This document shows, piece by piece, positions 9,219 to 18,674 of a stretch of DNA of 64,000 nt. Every line of letters starts with the position of its first letter. Position 1 is the first letter of the stretch. The translations under genes and the position numbers were made by a program. The notes below the pieces were generated by a model, which worked only from the letters and a program-made list of their open reading frames with translations, did no database searches and had not been told where the DNA came from. The DNA comes from Bryopsis sp. KO-2023 (taxonomy: Eukaryota > Chlorophyta > Ulvophyceae > Bryopsidales > Bryopsidaceae), in contig BSYQ01000003.1 of the NCBI GenBank assembly GCA_030272585.1, positions 124,001-188,000 on the forward strand, written 5' to 3'.

Positions 9219-11702
9219 AACACTGCGGGAGAGAGCATCTGCTAACACATTAGCCTTGCCTTTTATGTAGGAGATCTTGGGGTTGATCGAAGTTAGGTAC
9301 CCCGCCTCAAGCCATCTTGCTTGGGTTCTAGAAAGGTTCCTCTGCGATAGAATATGCGTCAGAGGTTGGTGGTCAGTGAACACTGTTACTCCACCCGCAC
9401 AACCTTCTAGATAATGCCTCCATTGCACCATCGCATAACATATTGCACACAACTCTTTGTCGTATGGTGCATAGTTAAGCTCAGCAGGCTTGAATCTACG
9501 TGAGAGATAAGCTATTGGCTGTAGCCCCTCTCCGTGATCCTGTGTTAACACGGCACCGATGGCCTCATTCGACGCATCAGTGATCACAGTGTAAGGCAGT
9601 GACGCATCTGGAAAAATAAGGACGGGAGCTTGACTTAGACGCTTTTTCAGTTCATTGAATGCGCCACGCTCAACCTGTCCCCATCTCCAGGGATGGTCTT
9701 TTTTCACTAAGTCATGGAGTGGTCCAGCAACATGTGCAAACTGGGGAATGAATTTCCTGTAGTATGAAACCATTCCAAGGAAACTACGTACATCGCTAAC
9801 ACTCTGTAGTTCCTTCCACTCCTTCACTGCCTTCACTTTTTGTTCCTGTGGTTCTAACCCACTTCCGCTAATGCGGTAGCCAAGATAGTCTACTGTTGCG
9901 ACAGCCAGCTCACTTTTACTTGCCTTAGCAAAGAGCTGGTATTCTGCTAGTCGCGACAAGACTTTCTCTAAGTGTTCGGCATGCTGTTCCATGTTTTCAG
10001 AAAAGATGAGTATGTCATCAATAAAGACAACAACAAAATCATCTAAGAACTCTGCGAGTAGGTCTTGCACTAGAGTTTGGAATTGCGCTGGACAATTGGT
10101 TAGCCCAAAAGGCGCTACCAAAAACTCAAAGTGACCGTATCTCGTTCGGAACGCTGTTTTATCTGTATCAGATGGCCTTACTGGAAATTGCCAGTAGCCT
10201 GATCGCAGATCTAACTTTGAGAACACTTTGGCTTTAAACACTCTATCCATCAATTCTTCTGGCAGGGGTAAAGGATATCGGTTTTTCACCGTCACCTTAT
10301 TAATCCACCTGTAATCCACACACATCCTTAAGCCTCCATCCTTTTTCGGTACAAATAGGATTGGCGCGCCCCAAGGGGACTCGGATGGTTTGATTTTCTT
10401 CTGTTCCAGAAGGTAGTCCACTTGTGCTTTCACTTCATCCAGCTCTGCTGGTGAAAGCTTGTATATTGGACGATGGATAGGTGTTGGGTCCTCCAGGTCT
10501 ATCTTAAACTCATGACCTTTTCTCTTCGGAGGAATCCCTGGGGGTAAATCACGAGGAAACACACCACGGTGTTTTTCTACCACTTTTTTAATTTCGGCAG
10601 GTGTGTCTGAACGAATAAGTTTGCCAATCTCATCCTCAGTGTTGAATGGCTGTGTTCGCTCTATTGCGTCAGGCAATTCATGTTGGCCTAAAGCTTTATC
10701 TTCAGACTCTTGCACTACAACCATGAATGCTGTCTCTGTTTTGAGATGACGCATCATTCTCTTAGCAGAACACTCAGTCACTGGCACTTTCTGCAGTATC
10801 GACTGTACTTTTCGTTCAGGTTCAATACTCTCTTGGGTTGGATGACGCAACGGGAGATGAAACACTTGGCTGTTTTTACAAACTGAAATCTCATTTTGCT
10901 GAAAGTCTATGCGGGGGTTTTCTTTCTGCAACCAAGGCATGCCCAATATTAGGTCATAACCAAGGTCTGGAAACAGATCCGCTTTCATTTTGCATTTCAG
11001 CCCTCCTATCTTAACTCGGAGGTTGTTACAGCTGCCAGCCAATTCTTTGATATCTCCGTTTGCCAACATCGCTCTCTTTGAGCTTGGTGTAATCGACAAC
11101 CCAAGATCACGCGCTACCTTATCATTGATATAGTTTGCTGTACTTCCACAATCAATGAATGCATAAAGGTCCGTGGTCTTGATCCGTGCTTTTACTTCGT
11201 ACCCTCTCACAGGCACTTCTTGAATTTTTAACAGAGGGCATGTGTCACCCTTGGTTGACGAAGTTGATCGAACTTCTGACACATTAACTCGCTCTGTGGT
11301 AGACTGCTGGGTTGTTTCTGACCCACTATCGTCTACGTCTGCAGGCAGGGACTCCTGTAGACTACTCTGCGACTCCAATGAGCCCACAGATTCACTAACA
11401 GAGGGAAGAGATGCAGAGGACGCATGAGGCGCATCCATCTCATCCGGTGTGCTTTCCTTCTGTTCATTTTGCCAATCGCAGTTGTCATGTGCCGATTGGG
11501 TAGATGTGGAGAGTGTCTCTGTTCTCTCTTCACGCGGTGTACTAGTCCGCTCCTCAGGTTTTCCGCTGTGAGTACAAACCTTTTTCGAGGCACCTACTTT
11601 TGATCTTAGCTTCCTACGCCGCCTACGAACTCTATTTCGCTTACGACGTTTGCGTCGGCCAGGCTCAGACGAAGCAGTTTCCTGCCTGGCGGTCAGTTTA
11701 AC
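9216..11702 (-). CDS. pol: Pol polyprotein of A2 (3'-truncated by insertion of A1): protease, RT, RNase H
   Basis: The frame lies -1 to gag and opens at the frameshift heptamer 11702-11696; the first ATG in frame is at 11438. A basic Arg/Lys-rich start is followed by a Ser-rich linker. The aspartic protease has DCGS in FIDCGSTANYIND. Reverse transcriptase carries FIDDIL and RNase H ends at ADALSRSV. A stop codon is then supplied by the A1 LTR (9216-9218). Integrase and chromodomain are absent from this fragment but present in A1. The part shared with A1 differs at very few residues. The remaining frame is intact. Confidence 0.92.
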   Translation of the reverse strand, partial: VKLTARQETASSEPGRRKRRKRNRVRRRRRKLRSKVGASKKVCTHSGKPEERTSTPREERTETLSTSTQSAHDNCDWQNEQKESTPDEMDAPHASSASLPSVSESVGSLESQSSLQESLPADVDDSGSETTQQSTTERVNVSEVRSTSSTKGDTCPLLKIQEVPVRGYEVKARIKTTDLYAFIDCGSTANYINDKVARDLGLSITPSSKRAMLANGDIKELAGSCNNLRVKIGGLKCKMKADLFPDLGYDLILGMPWLQKENPRIDFQQNEISVCKNSQVFHLPLRHPTQESIEPERKVQSILQKVPVTECSAKRMMRHLKTETAFMVVVQESEDKALGQHELPDAIERTQPFNTEDEIGKLIRSDTPAEIKKVVEKHRGVFPRDLPPGIPPKRKGHEFKIDLEDPTPIHRPIYKLSPAELDEVKAQVDYLLEQKKIKPSESPWGAPILFVPKKDGGLRMCVDYRWINKVTVKNRYPLPLPEELMDRVFKAKVFSKLDLRSGYWQFPVRPSDTDKTAFRTRYGHFEFLVAPFGLTNCPAQFQTLVQDLLAEFLDDFVVVFIDDILIFSENMEQHAEHLEKVLSRLAEYQLFAKASKSELAVATVDYLGYRISGSGLEPQEQKVKAVKEWKELQSVSDVRSFLGMVSYYRKFIPQFAHVAGPLHDLVKKDHPWRWGQVERGAFNELKKRLSQAPVLIFPDASLPYTVITDASNEAIGAVLTQDHGEGLQPIAYLSRRFKPAELNYAPYDKELCAICYAMVQWRHYLEGCAGGVTVFTDHQPLTHILSQRNLSRTQARWLEAGYLTSINPKISYIKGKANVLADALSRSV

Positions 11703-13213
11703 ATTTTTTTTACATCAGGGAGGTTTTTCACCTCCTCTAATCTAGGACATTGCCTCACGGGATGACCCTTCTTTCCACAAAGGTAACAATTATATCCCCC
11801 TCCCCCCTGGGGGTTCTGTCTTCCCTGATTGGCTTGTCCTCTTCCACGGTTACCACCACCGCGTCCACGTCCACCACCACCACGTCCTCCTCCTCTGCCT
11901 TGTTGCTGTTGCTGCTGCTGTACTCCTGCGGCAGCTTGTGGTGGTGCTTGGGCTGGTGGTGTAGGGTTCTGCTGCTGCTGACCCTGATTCTGGCCTTTTT
12001 TCTTTCTTCCACCACGCCAGACTCCTTTCTTTTTCTGATTGGTCTGCCCTCCTTGGCCTTGTGTTCCAACTCCAAGGGCTTCCAATCGTTCGGCGGATAT
12101 GATGGCAGCCTCGACATCTCGAGGTACCGTTGCTGTGACTAACTTCTGAACTTCACTTTTAAGTCCATCCACGAAGAGCAAATACTGGTGATCCTCTTCG
12201 AGGTCTGGAATCCTCAAGACTAACCGCTGAAACTCTTTTACAAACTGTTTCACAGTTCCAGTCTGCTTGAGTTTGTGGAGGTCACGCCACGCTTCATCTC
12301 GATCACTAGAGAATTCGAAAGCAGTAGCTAAGCCATCCATGAAGTCCATCCAGTCACGGAAGGGTGGTCTTTCACCTCGGTGAATTTTCAACTCTTGCAT
12401 CGTTAACCAATCCGAGGCAGCCCCATAAAGGTTAGTGGCCATCACAGATTGCCACTGTGCTTCATGCACTCCGCAGGTTCTTAAGTACCGCGTCATGAGC
12501 ACTTGCCATTTACGGGCTTTTGGTTCGCCACTTCCGTTAAATGCACGAGGCATTTGCAACTTGACGGTGCTAGGCAACCACTGTCCTTGCCTAGGAGGTC
12601 CTGGCCCTGCTGGTCCAGCGCCACCTCCACCTCCACCTCCTCCAGGAGGTCCACCGGGAGGTCCACCGCCTCCACCATCTCCACCACCGCCACCACCCCC
12701 ACCGCCATCAGGCGCACCTGGAATGCGGGAAGGTGGGCGGTTTCGTCTGTCGCGGTAATCATCACCGCCATCATCATCTGGATCATCATCACCAGGGTCT
12801 CCAAAATTTCCACGCATACGCGGAACTCGACTGGGTCCACCAGTAGACTCATACGAACCAAGTGCAGCAAAGGGGTTGTTTTCTACCCTTGCTCCCAAAG
12901 CACTTAACCCAAGTCCCAATCTCCCAGTACGTGTGGGGAGCTGCATGGGTTCTTTTCCTTTCTCTTCTCTGACCTGTGCCTTAGCACGCTCAAGGTCAAT
13001 TTGGTATAACACCTCTGCTGAGGAGAGAACTCTTGGGTCAGTTCGTGTGGGTCTACGTGATCCATCGGCAGAGTCGGGTTCTGAGATGCGTACTCCAGGC
13101 TGAGCTCTTGTACTTGGAGGTATCAGTTGAGGGAATGTGAAATCAGCGTCTGGTGCGCTATCCATTGCAGTGCATGGTGGTGCTTCTGCAGCAACGGTTT
13201 CACCCTCCTCGAC
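11693..13213 (-). CDS. gag: Gag of A2, C-terminal part (downstream of the insertion)
   Basis: About 506 residues in frame with the N-terminal part at 13688-14826 once the insertion and one duplication copy are discounted. It has a Pro/Gly-rich linker and a retrotransposon gag core (from STVKLQMPRAF to AERLEALGV). A Gln/Gly/Arg-rich tail follows, then a zinc knuckle CYLCGKKGHPVRQC (C-x2-C-x4-H-x4-C) that binds nucleic acid. It stops at 11693. An ATG at 13234 inside the inserted DNA could start this part alone, but that is probably accidental. Confidence 0.9.
   Translation of the reverse strand, partial: VEEGETVAAEAPPCTAMDSAPDADFTFPQLIPPSTRAQPGVRISEPDSADGSRRPTRTDPRVLSSAEVLYQIDLERAKAQVREEKGKEPMQLPTRTGRLGLGLSALGARVENNPFAALGSYESTGGPSRVPRMRGNFGDPGDDDPDDDGGDDYRDRRNRPPSRIPGAPDGGGGGGGGGDGGGGGPPGGPPGGGGGGGGAGPAGPGPPRQGQWLPSTVKLQMPRAFNGSGEPKARKWQVLMTRYLRTCGVHEAQWQSVMATNLYGAASDWLTMQELKIHRGERPPFRDWMDFMDGLATAFEFSSDRDEAWRDLHKLKQTGTVKQFVKEFQRLVLRIPDLEEDHQYLLFVDGLKSEVQKLVTATVPRDVEAAIISAERLEALGVGTQGQGGQTNQKKKGVWRGGRKKKGQNQGQQQQNPTPPAQAPPQAAAGVQQQQQQQGRGGGRGGGGRGRGGGNRGRGQANQGRQNPQGGGGYNCYLCGKKGHPVRQCPRLEEVKNLPDVKKMLN
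11696..11702 (-). promoter_or_regulatory. Candidate -1 frameshift heptamer GTTAAAC at the gag stop of A2
   Basis: Gag ends ATG-TTA-AAC-TGA. GTTAAAC therefore lies as G-TTA-AAC in the gag frame, directly before the stop, and slipping by -1 enters the pol frame. The pol frame has its own TGA only a few codons upstream, so the overlap is about 20 nt and the switch must happen here. An A8 run just upstream is a second possible slip site. Confidence 0.65.
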
Positions 13214-13687
13214 CAGAGATAGGACTTGGGCCAAATTTTTGGTCCGACTCCGGTCCGGTCCGGTTACGGTCGGGTTACGGTCACCGTACTACGGCCGTAA
13301 CTCCGTACCGTAACCGGAGTAATATGTTGTTTTTACGGTACGGAACAGGTACGGTATAACTACGGTAGGCCCTAAATCACCGTGAAGTAGCGTGGTTCAG
13401 TGCTAAAGTGTTAGGCTGCAGTCAGTAGGGTCGCGGGTTCGAATCCCCCTGGGTTCCTTTGGAATCGCGGGACCCTGCGGGGGTCACTTTCTACGGTTTA
13501 CGGTTGTTACGGCCGTTACGGTCGTTACGGTCGTTACGGTCCGGTACGGAGCGGTACGGAGTGGTACGGTGCTACGGTTACGGCCGTAAAAGTACGATTT
13601 TCTGACGAAAATTGTACTCCGGTTACGGTCCGGTTACGGTGGTTACGGTCCGGTTACGGTGACCGTAACCGTAAAGTCCTATCTCTG
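13214..13687. mobile_element. hAT-like non-autonomous element (MITE) inserted in A2 gag
   Basis: 474 bp with perfect 14-bp terminal inverted repeats CAGAGATAGGACTT (13214-13227 and the complement at 13674-13687). It is flanked by 8-bp direct duplications TCCTCGAC (13206-13213 and 13688-13695). Eight-base duplications and CAG-starting ends fit the hAT superfamily. The inside is packed with short repeats of GGTTACGGTC on both strands and carries no transposase. Removing it with one duplication copy restores the gag frame, which confirms the borders. Confidence 0.9.
13384..13457 (+). other. tRNA-like segment inside the hAT-like element
   Basis: Contains GCGGGTTCGAATCCCC, a perfect B-box (GGTTCGAATCC), and upstream GTGGTTCAGTGCT resembling an A-box at tRNA-like spacing. 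I could not fold a full cloverleaf. It is more likely a tRNA-derived pol III promoter remnant than a working tRNA gene. Confidence 0.35.
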
Positions 13688-14826
13688 TCCTCGACCTGTA
13701 CGGCTGGTGGAGCTGGAATTGTTGAAGTTCCTGCCCCAACCATTCCTACCGCGAAGCTCTGGTCTAGTGGCGGCCATGATGCAGCCAACTGCTTTACTGA
13801 TTTCTTCGGCAGCGGCATCCCAAAGGCTGAGTCCTCAGGCTCAGGAGAATCAACTTCCCCTTCACGTCCCGGTGATACTGCACGAGCATCACTTCCACTT
13901 TGGGCACTCTGACTTCCGCCACTCACATCTTCCATGCTTCGTTCCAGGCCAGATAACCTTAAGGCAACCACATCAGCTGCATCTTGCTGCTGATCCCAGG
14001 TTTTGGATGCCTTTTTCTCCAAGGCAATCAAATCTTTTTGAATTGCTACTCTTGAGCTCTGCAAACGCTTCACCTCAGCACCTTGTTTGTTCAAGGACTC
14101 CCGAAACAATTCTAGAGTCCGTTCAACTTTTTCGTTGGAATCCGCAACAGTGCCTAATAAGCCTTCAATTCTCCGCCCTTGTACAAGGGATAGCTCGGAG
14201 AGTTGTTTTAACTGAAGTGCTGATGCTTCAGTTGCTTCTTTTAGGTCAGCAAAACGAGAGTCCGCTAGGACATCTGCGGCATCCATTCTCCTCGTTATTG
14301 CATCCACAGAAGCTTTGATTTCGGCTCTTTCTTTTCTATGTTCGATATCCTGGCGCAATAGCCTTTGCTCATATCGACCATGTTGAGCCACCACTGTATC
14401 CAGCTTCTCCTGTTGCGACACCACCGCATGCTGTGTGGCCTCAACCTGTTGCGCATGCTGGTGCTGTGTTTCCAGCGCCTGCCCGATCACCTCTGATGCA
14501 CCAGCCAGTTGGTTCGACACAGAGGCTTCAGTATGGGCGAGCCTCTGCCCCAGTGTCTGGTCAACTTGCTGCAGGTGACCCCTTAACCCGTGGGTTAAAT
14601 CGTCCACACGGTCATGGACCGCATCCACATCCTCTCTTAAGGCTTCCGCATCAGCTCCCATGTCTATGTCGACAGCTGCTTGCTGGACATTGTGGATGTT
14701 CTGGACGTTTATTTGTTGGTACACCACATTGGGTGCGTCAGGCAATTCCTCGTCGAACTCAGGTTCAATCCCTGGCTCTTCAACTTGAGGCTCGCGCACT
14801 TCCAATGCGTGTTCACGGTCAGCCAT
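13688..14826 (-). CDS. gag: Gag of A2, N-terminal part (upstream of the insertion)
   Basis: Starts at ATG 14826 (MADREHALEVREPQVEEPG). About 379 native residues precede the insertion; with inserted DNA the frame reads to a stop at 13654. Acidic first 60 residues are followed by a long coiled coil rich in Gln, Ala and Glu (roughly 75-310). B-family Gags have the same plan of acidic start, coiled coil, linker, core and knuckle. The insertion would remove the gag core and knuckle from the product, so this copy is disabled unless the insertion excises. Confidence 0.88.
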
Positions 14827-14973
14827 GGTCTCTCAGCCACTATTTGGGAGTACTCAACAACCACGGTTGGAGTTTCTCTACCAAACAAACAAACAAACAA
14901 ATGTGTTTGTTACACCACGTTCACAAGTTTCGATCTCAAGAACTTAAAGTTCTTGCCTCGCTCCGAAACCAAT
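14827..14973 (-). other. 5' leader and primer-binding site of A2
   Basis: The primer site TGGTTTCGGAGC is at 14971-14960, 2 nt from the LTR. The rest is a short leader including a CAAA/TTTG tandem near 14881-14901. The gag ATG follows at 14826. Confidence 0.8.
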
Positions 14974-15157
14974 TGATAGTGAAGCTTGTGGGTGGCGCAA
15001 TAGTGGTTGGCTGTGTTGGTTGGATTCGTGATAACTTGCTGGCTAACGCAAGTATACTTGTGGGGTTTGTTGGTTTAGACAACTCTCTAGCTAGCGCGGT
15101 TGTGAACGCTACTAGAGCACTTGGTTGGATAAGTGATTGCGTCAGGCAAACACTTAG

Positions 15158-15188
<31 letters not shown>

Positions 15189-15411
15189 AGCGGGAACACA
15201 CCAATCCCACGAATCCCGAGTTCTTACAAAAGAATAAGATAAGTGTCAAAACAACGAGTGGGCCGCTTAAGTACCCCTAAGTGTAGTACGCTGACGCATG
15301 CCCCAAACTCTGGGTCTAATCTGTCTTACTCGTGAACCCACATGCGTCAGCCACCCTAGACTCTATCCCAGACTACCTCGTACAGCGCTAAAGTACTAGA
15401 AAATACTAACA
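14974..15411 (-). repeat. 5' LTR of element A2 (438 bp)
   Basis: Inverted near-copy of the A1 LTR at 8788-9218, with the same TGTTAG/CTATCA ends. Small differences include the CA repeat length and a few substitutions. Its outer end abuts C pol codons at 15412. Confidence 0.92.
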
Positions 15412-18055
15412 GAATGTGTGTGGATTACCGTTGGATCAACAAATTCACGGTAAAGAATAGGTATCCACTCCCTCTTCCTGAGGAGTTAATGGACCGTCTC
15501 GCCAGAGCGAAGATCTATACGAAGATCGACCTCCGCTTAGGCTACTGGCAGTTTCCCGTTCGACCCAAGGATACTCCCAAGACGGCATTCCGGACGAGAT
15601 ACGGACATTTCGAGTTTCTGCCAACTGCCCAGCCCAGTTCCAGACCATGGTTCAGGATTTGCTGGGGGAGTTCCTTGATGAGTTTGTAGTGGTGTTTATC
15701 GACGACATTCTGGTCTTTTCCAACTCGGTGGAAGAGCACGTCGAGCACCTAAAACTGGTCTTTGAACGATTGCGGAAACATAAGTTATACGCAAAAGCCA
15801 GTAAGTGCGAAGTAGGGGTAGCAGAGACGGACTACCTGGGGTATCATTTGTCGGAAAAAGGCCTTCAACCGATGCAGGATAAGGTTAAGGCTATTCAACA
15901 ATGGAAGGAGTTAACTTCGGTCACTGATGTGCGAAGTTTCCTGGGAATGGTATCTTACTATCGTAAGTTCATTCCTGAGTTCGCTAGGATTGCGAGTCCC
16001 TTGACAGATCTAACCAAGAAGGATACTGTCTGGGAATGGGGGCTGAACCAACGCAATGCCTATAACGAACTTAAGGATCGGATTAGCCGCGCACCGATCT
16101 TACTCCTTCCTGATCCGGCTAAGGAGTACACCGTAATAACGGATGCATCTGGAACTGCATATGGAGCGGTTCTTACCCAGGATCACGGGAAAGGTTTGCA
16201 ACCAATTGCATACCTTTCCAGACGATTAAAACCAGCTGAAACGCGATACTCCGCATATGAGCGGGAGCTGGGGGCAATAGCATATGCTTTAGCCCAGTGG
16301 CGACACTACCTTGAGGGATGCGATGGGGGTGTGAAGGTGTTGACGGACCACAAACCGATCACCCACTTCATGAACCAGAGCACGTTGTCGCGGACCCAAA
16401 CCCGGTGGTTAAACTCAGGGTTTTTCCAATCCATAGGTCCAAAAATCGTCTATATCCAGGGGAAAGCCAATGTATTGGCTGATGCGTTATCCCGGAGCCT
16501 TCCTGGTCCGCCAGACCAGCTCAATAACCTCTCCACTTGGGAAGTGGCAGAGAAGGAGGCGTGGAAAGAGGCTTTGAGAAATGATGAACAACTCAAGCCT
16601 ATCTTTGAAAGGATGGAACGAGGGGTTTCTCCGCAATACAAGCTGGACGACGGGTTCTTGTATTATACCAAGACAGACCCAGGTCCTAGTTTGCTTGTGG
16701 TCCCTGCTTCTTTCCAGAAACGGATTCTGGAAGAGCATCACGACGTTCCCAGTGCAGGTCATGTTGGAGCAGACCGCATGACCGAAGTACTTACCCGCAG
16801 TTACTGGTGGAAAGGCGTTGGGTTAGCCATAAAGGCATACGTGAAAACGTGCCCAACTTGTCAACTAAACAAATCGGACTTGCAAAGACAGAAAGGTCTT
16901 TTGCAGCCGTTGCCTATCCCAGACCAGAAATGGGAACAGATCACGACGGACTTGGTTACCGACCTACCGTCTTCCCATGGCTTCACAGCAATCGCTGTCT
17001 TTGTAGACCGATTGACGAAGTATGCGAGGTTCGTACCCTGTAACAAAACTATCACGGCGCCAGAATACGCAAAGCTGTTCGTGGAGAACATATACAAACA
17101 CTACGGGCTGCCTAAAATCATAGTTTCGGATCGGGATCCAAGGTTCACAAGTTTGTTCTGGACCTCCCTTTTCAAACTTTTAGGTACCCAGCTCCGGATG
17201 AGCACTGCATACCATCCTCAAACGGATGGGCAGTCGGAAGTCACCATCCGGGTGCTGGAGGATTTCCTGCGTCCGTATGTGGAACGGTACCCAGACCGTT
17301 GGGTGGATTATTTGCCGACCGCGGAATTTGCCGCAAATAATTCACGGAATGTCTCCACAGGCTACGCGCCAGCCCATCTTCTGTATGGCCAGAACATGGG
17401 GCAGATAGTTGTTGCCAGGAAGGGAGTTCGGACGGGCGATGAATCGGAAATGGCGGCTGAGATGGGACGTCGAATGGACGACCAAATGCGAAACGCTAAG
17501 GCGAAATACGCAGAGGCACAGAACCGCATGTGCACCTCAGCAAACAAACGTCGAAGGAAAGTGGATTTTCAGGTTGGCGATGAAGTGCTGGTACAAAGCA
17601 AGTATATTCCCCTTGCTTCACTTCAGAAAATTCCACCGAAAATCCGCCGGCGATTTGTTGGACCTTTCCGGGTGGCTAGCCGAATTGGGGCTGTCGCCTA
17701 CCGTCTTGACCTTCCCGATCACTGGAAAATCCACCCAACTTTCCATGTGTCGAAATTGAAGGCTTACTCTCGGCTTGATGACGATCAGCGAGAGATAGAC
17801 GCTCCAGAGGGGGAGCTAGTGGATGGAACCATCGAATTCGAGGTCGAGCGCATCCTCAGAGATCGGGGCACTACTCGCAAGGAGTACCTGATCCTTTGGA
17901 AGGGCTACGATTTGATGGAATCCACCTGGGAGCCAGAAAGCCACCTGGCCAATGCCCAGGACTTGCTTAAGGAGTACTTAGCCAACAAACCGGAGAATAA
18001 ACAAGTGACCCAGTCTAAGAAAAAGACTAGGGCCCAACGCAGAACTCGAACCTAA
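15412..18055 (+). pseudogene. pol: Pol of element C, 5'-truncated and frameshifted in RT
   Basis: Begins at the RT core and continues through RNase H, integrase (HHCC, DDE) and chromodomain (YLILWKGYD, STWEPE). Compared with B2 pol, exactly 19 nt are missing after 15620. This removes the VCPFGM region of RT and shifts the frame: the first frame stops at 15689 and the second runs from about 15621 to 18055. FIDDIL lies just downstream in the second frame. All later domains are uninterrupted, so the deletion may be fairly recent. Protease and the RT start are off-window. Confidence 0.9.
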
Positions 18056-18674
18056 ACAGGGATCATTACCACTCTGTTCACGCTCGACTTAATACTATCC
18101 TTCCAGCTGGGGGAAAATATTAAGCCGAGAAAGTCGATTTGGAACGTTATCCAGATGGGATACCAAAAAGACTTAGGAAAAGAGCACCAAGTAGAACTCC
18201 CGGAAAAGCCTAGGGAAAGTTTCCATCTTTTCCTAGGGAAAGTTTCCATCTTTTCCGGCGAACGGGTTGCTATCTTTTCCCGTGACAGAACTGTGGACGG
18301 TTCGCAGGACGGGCTAGGGGTCAGTTTTCTTTCCGGGGAGGTTTACCTAACGCACAACTCACACGCTCATAGCGACTGACAACAGGTGATGGGGACATTG
18401 GATCAAGTGATGGGTTAATGTCCGACCTGGAGGTCACGTGATTGCGCCGCAGGTGGAACTGAGTTGACATAAGCAAGTTAGGGTAAAATCAAATAGGCAC
18501 AAACCCGTGTGGTGACGGCGACCTCCATAGAGTGTCACGTTACCGAGGTACGTTAGCTAATACGCCTAGCGTATCTTAAAGCGGACTTGCGATCATTTTG
18601 TCCTGGTTATTCTCGGCGCGCATACGGAAAAGTCGGAGACTAGTCGGAGAACTAAGCGCAGCCAGAAAAAGAGA
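18056..18674 (+). other. Spacer between pol and ORF3 of C
   Basis: 619 nt without a convincing ORF. It contains a short tandem duplication of CCTAGGGAAAGTTTCCATC (18210-18255). It occupies the same place as the A1 spacer and may carry the ORF3 promoter or splice acceptor; I could not identify either. Confidence 0.4.

Larger units (their letters stand above)
9219..15411 (-). mobile_element. Element A2: chromovirus, 5' part, interrupted by a hAT-like element
   Basis: Reading leftwards: 5' LTR (15411-14974), primer site, gag (split by a 474-bp insertion), frameshift signal, and pol up to the end of RNase H. There it meets the 3' LTR of A1. Its outer LTR end at 15411 abuts C pol, so A2 inserted into C (expected duplication GAATG). 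The 3' half should lie left of the window. Confidence 0.88.

Noticed and set aside
11750-12907. Several open frames opposite to A2 gag, including a Pro-rich one
   Set aside because: They are antisense shadows of the Gly/Gln/Pro-rich gag repeats, with no domain of their own.
13384-13457. A working tRNA gene
   Set aside because: The B-box is perfect, but no acceptor stem or complete cloverleaf can be formed.
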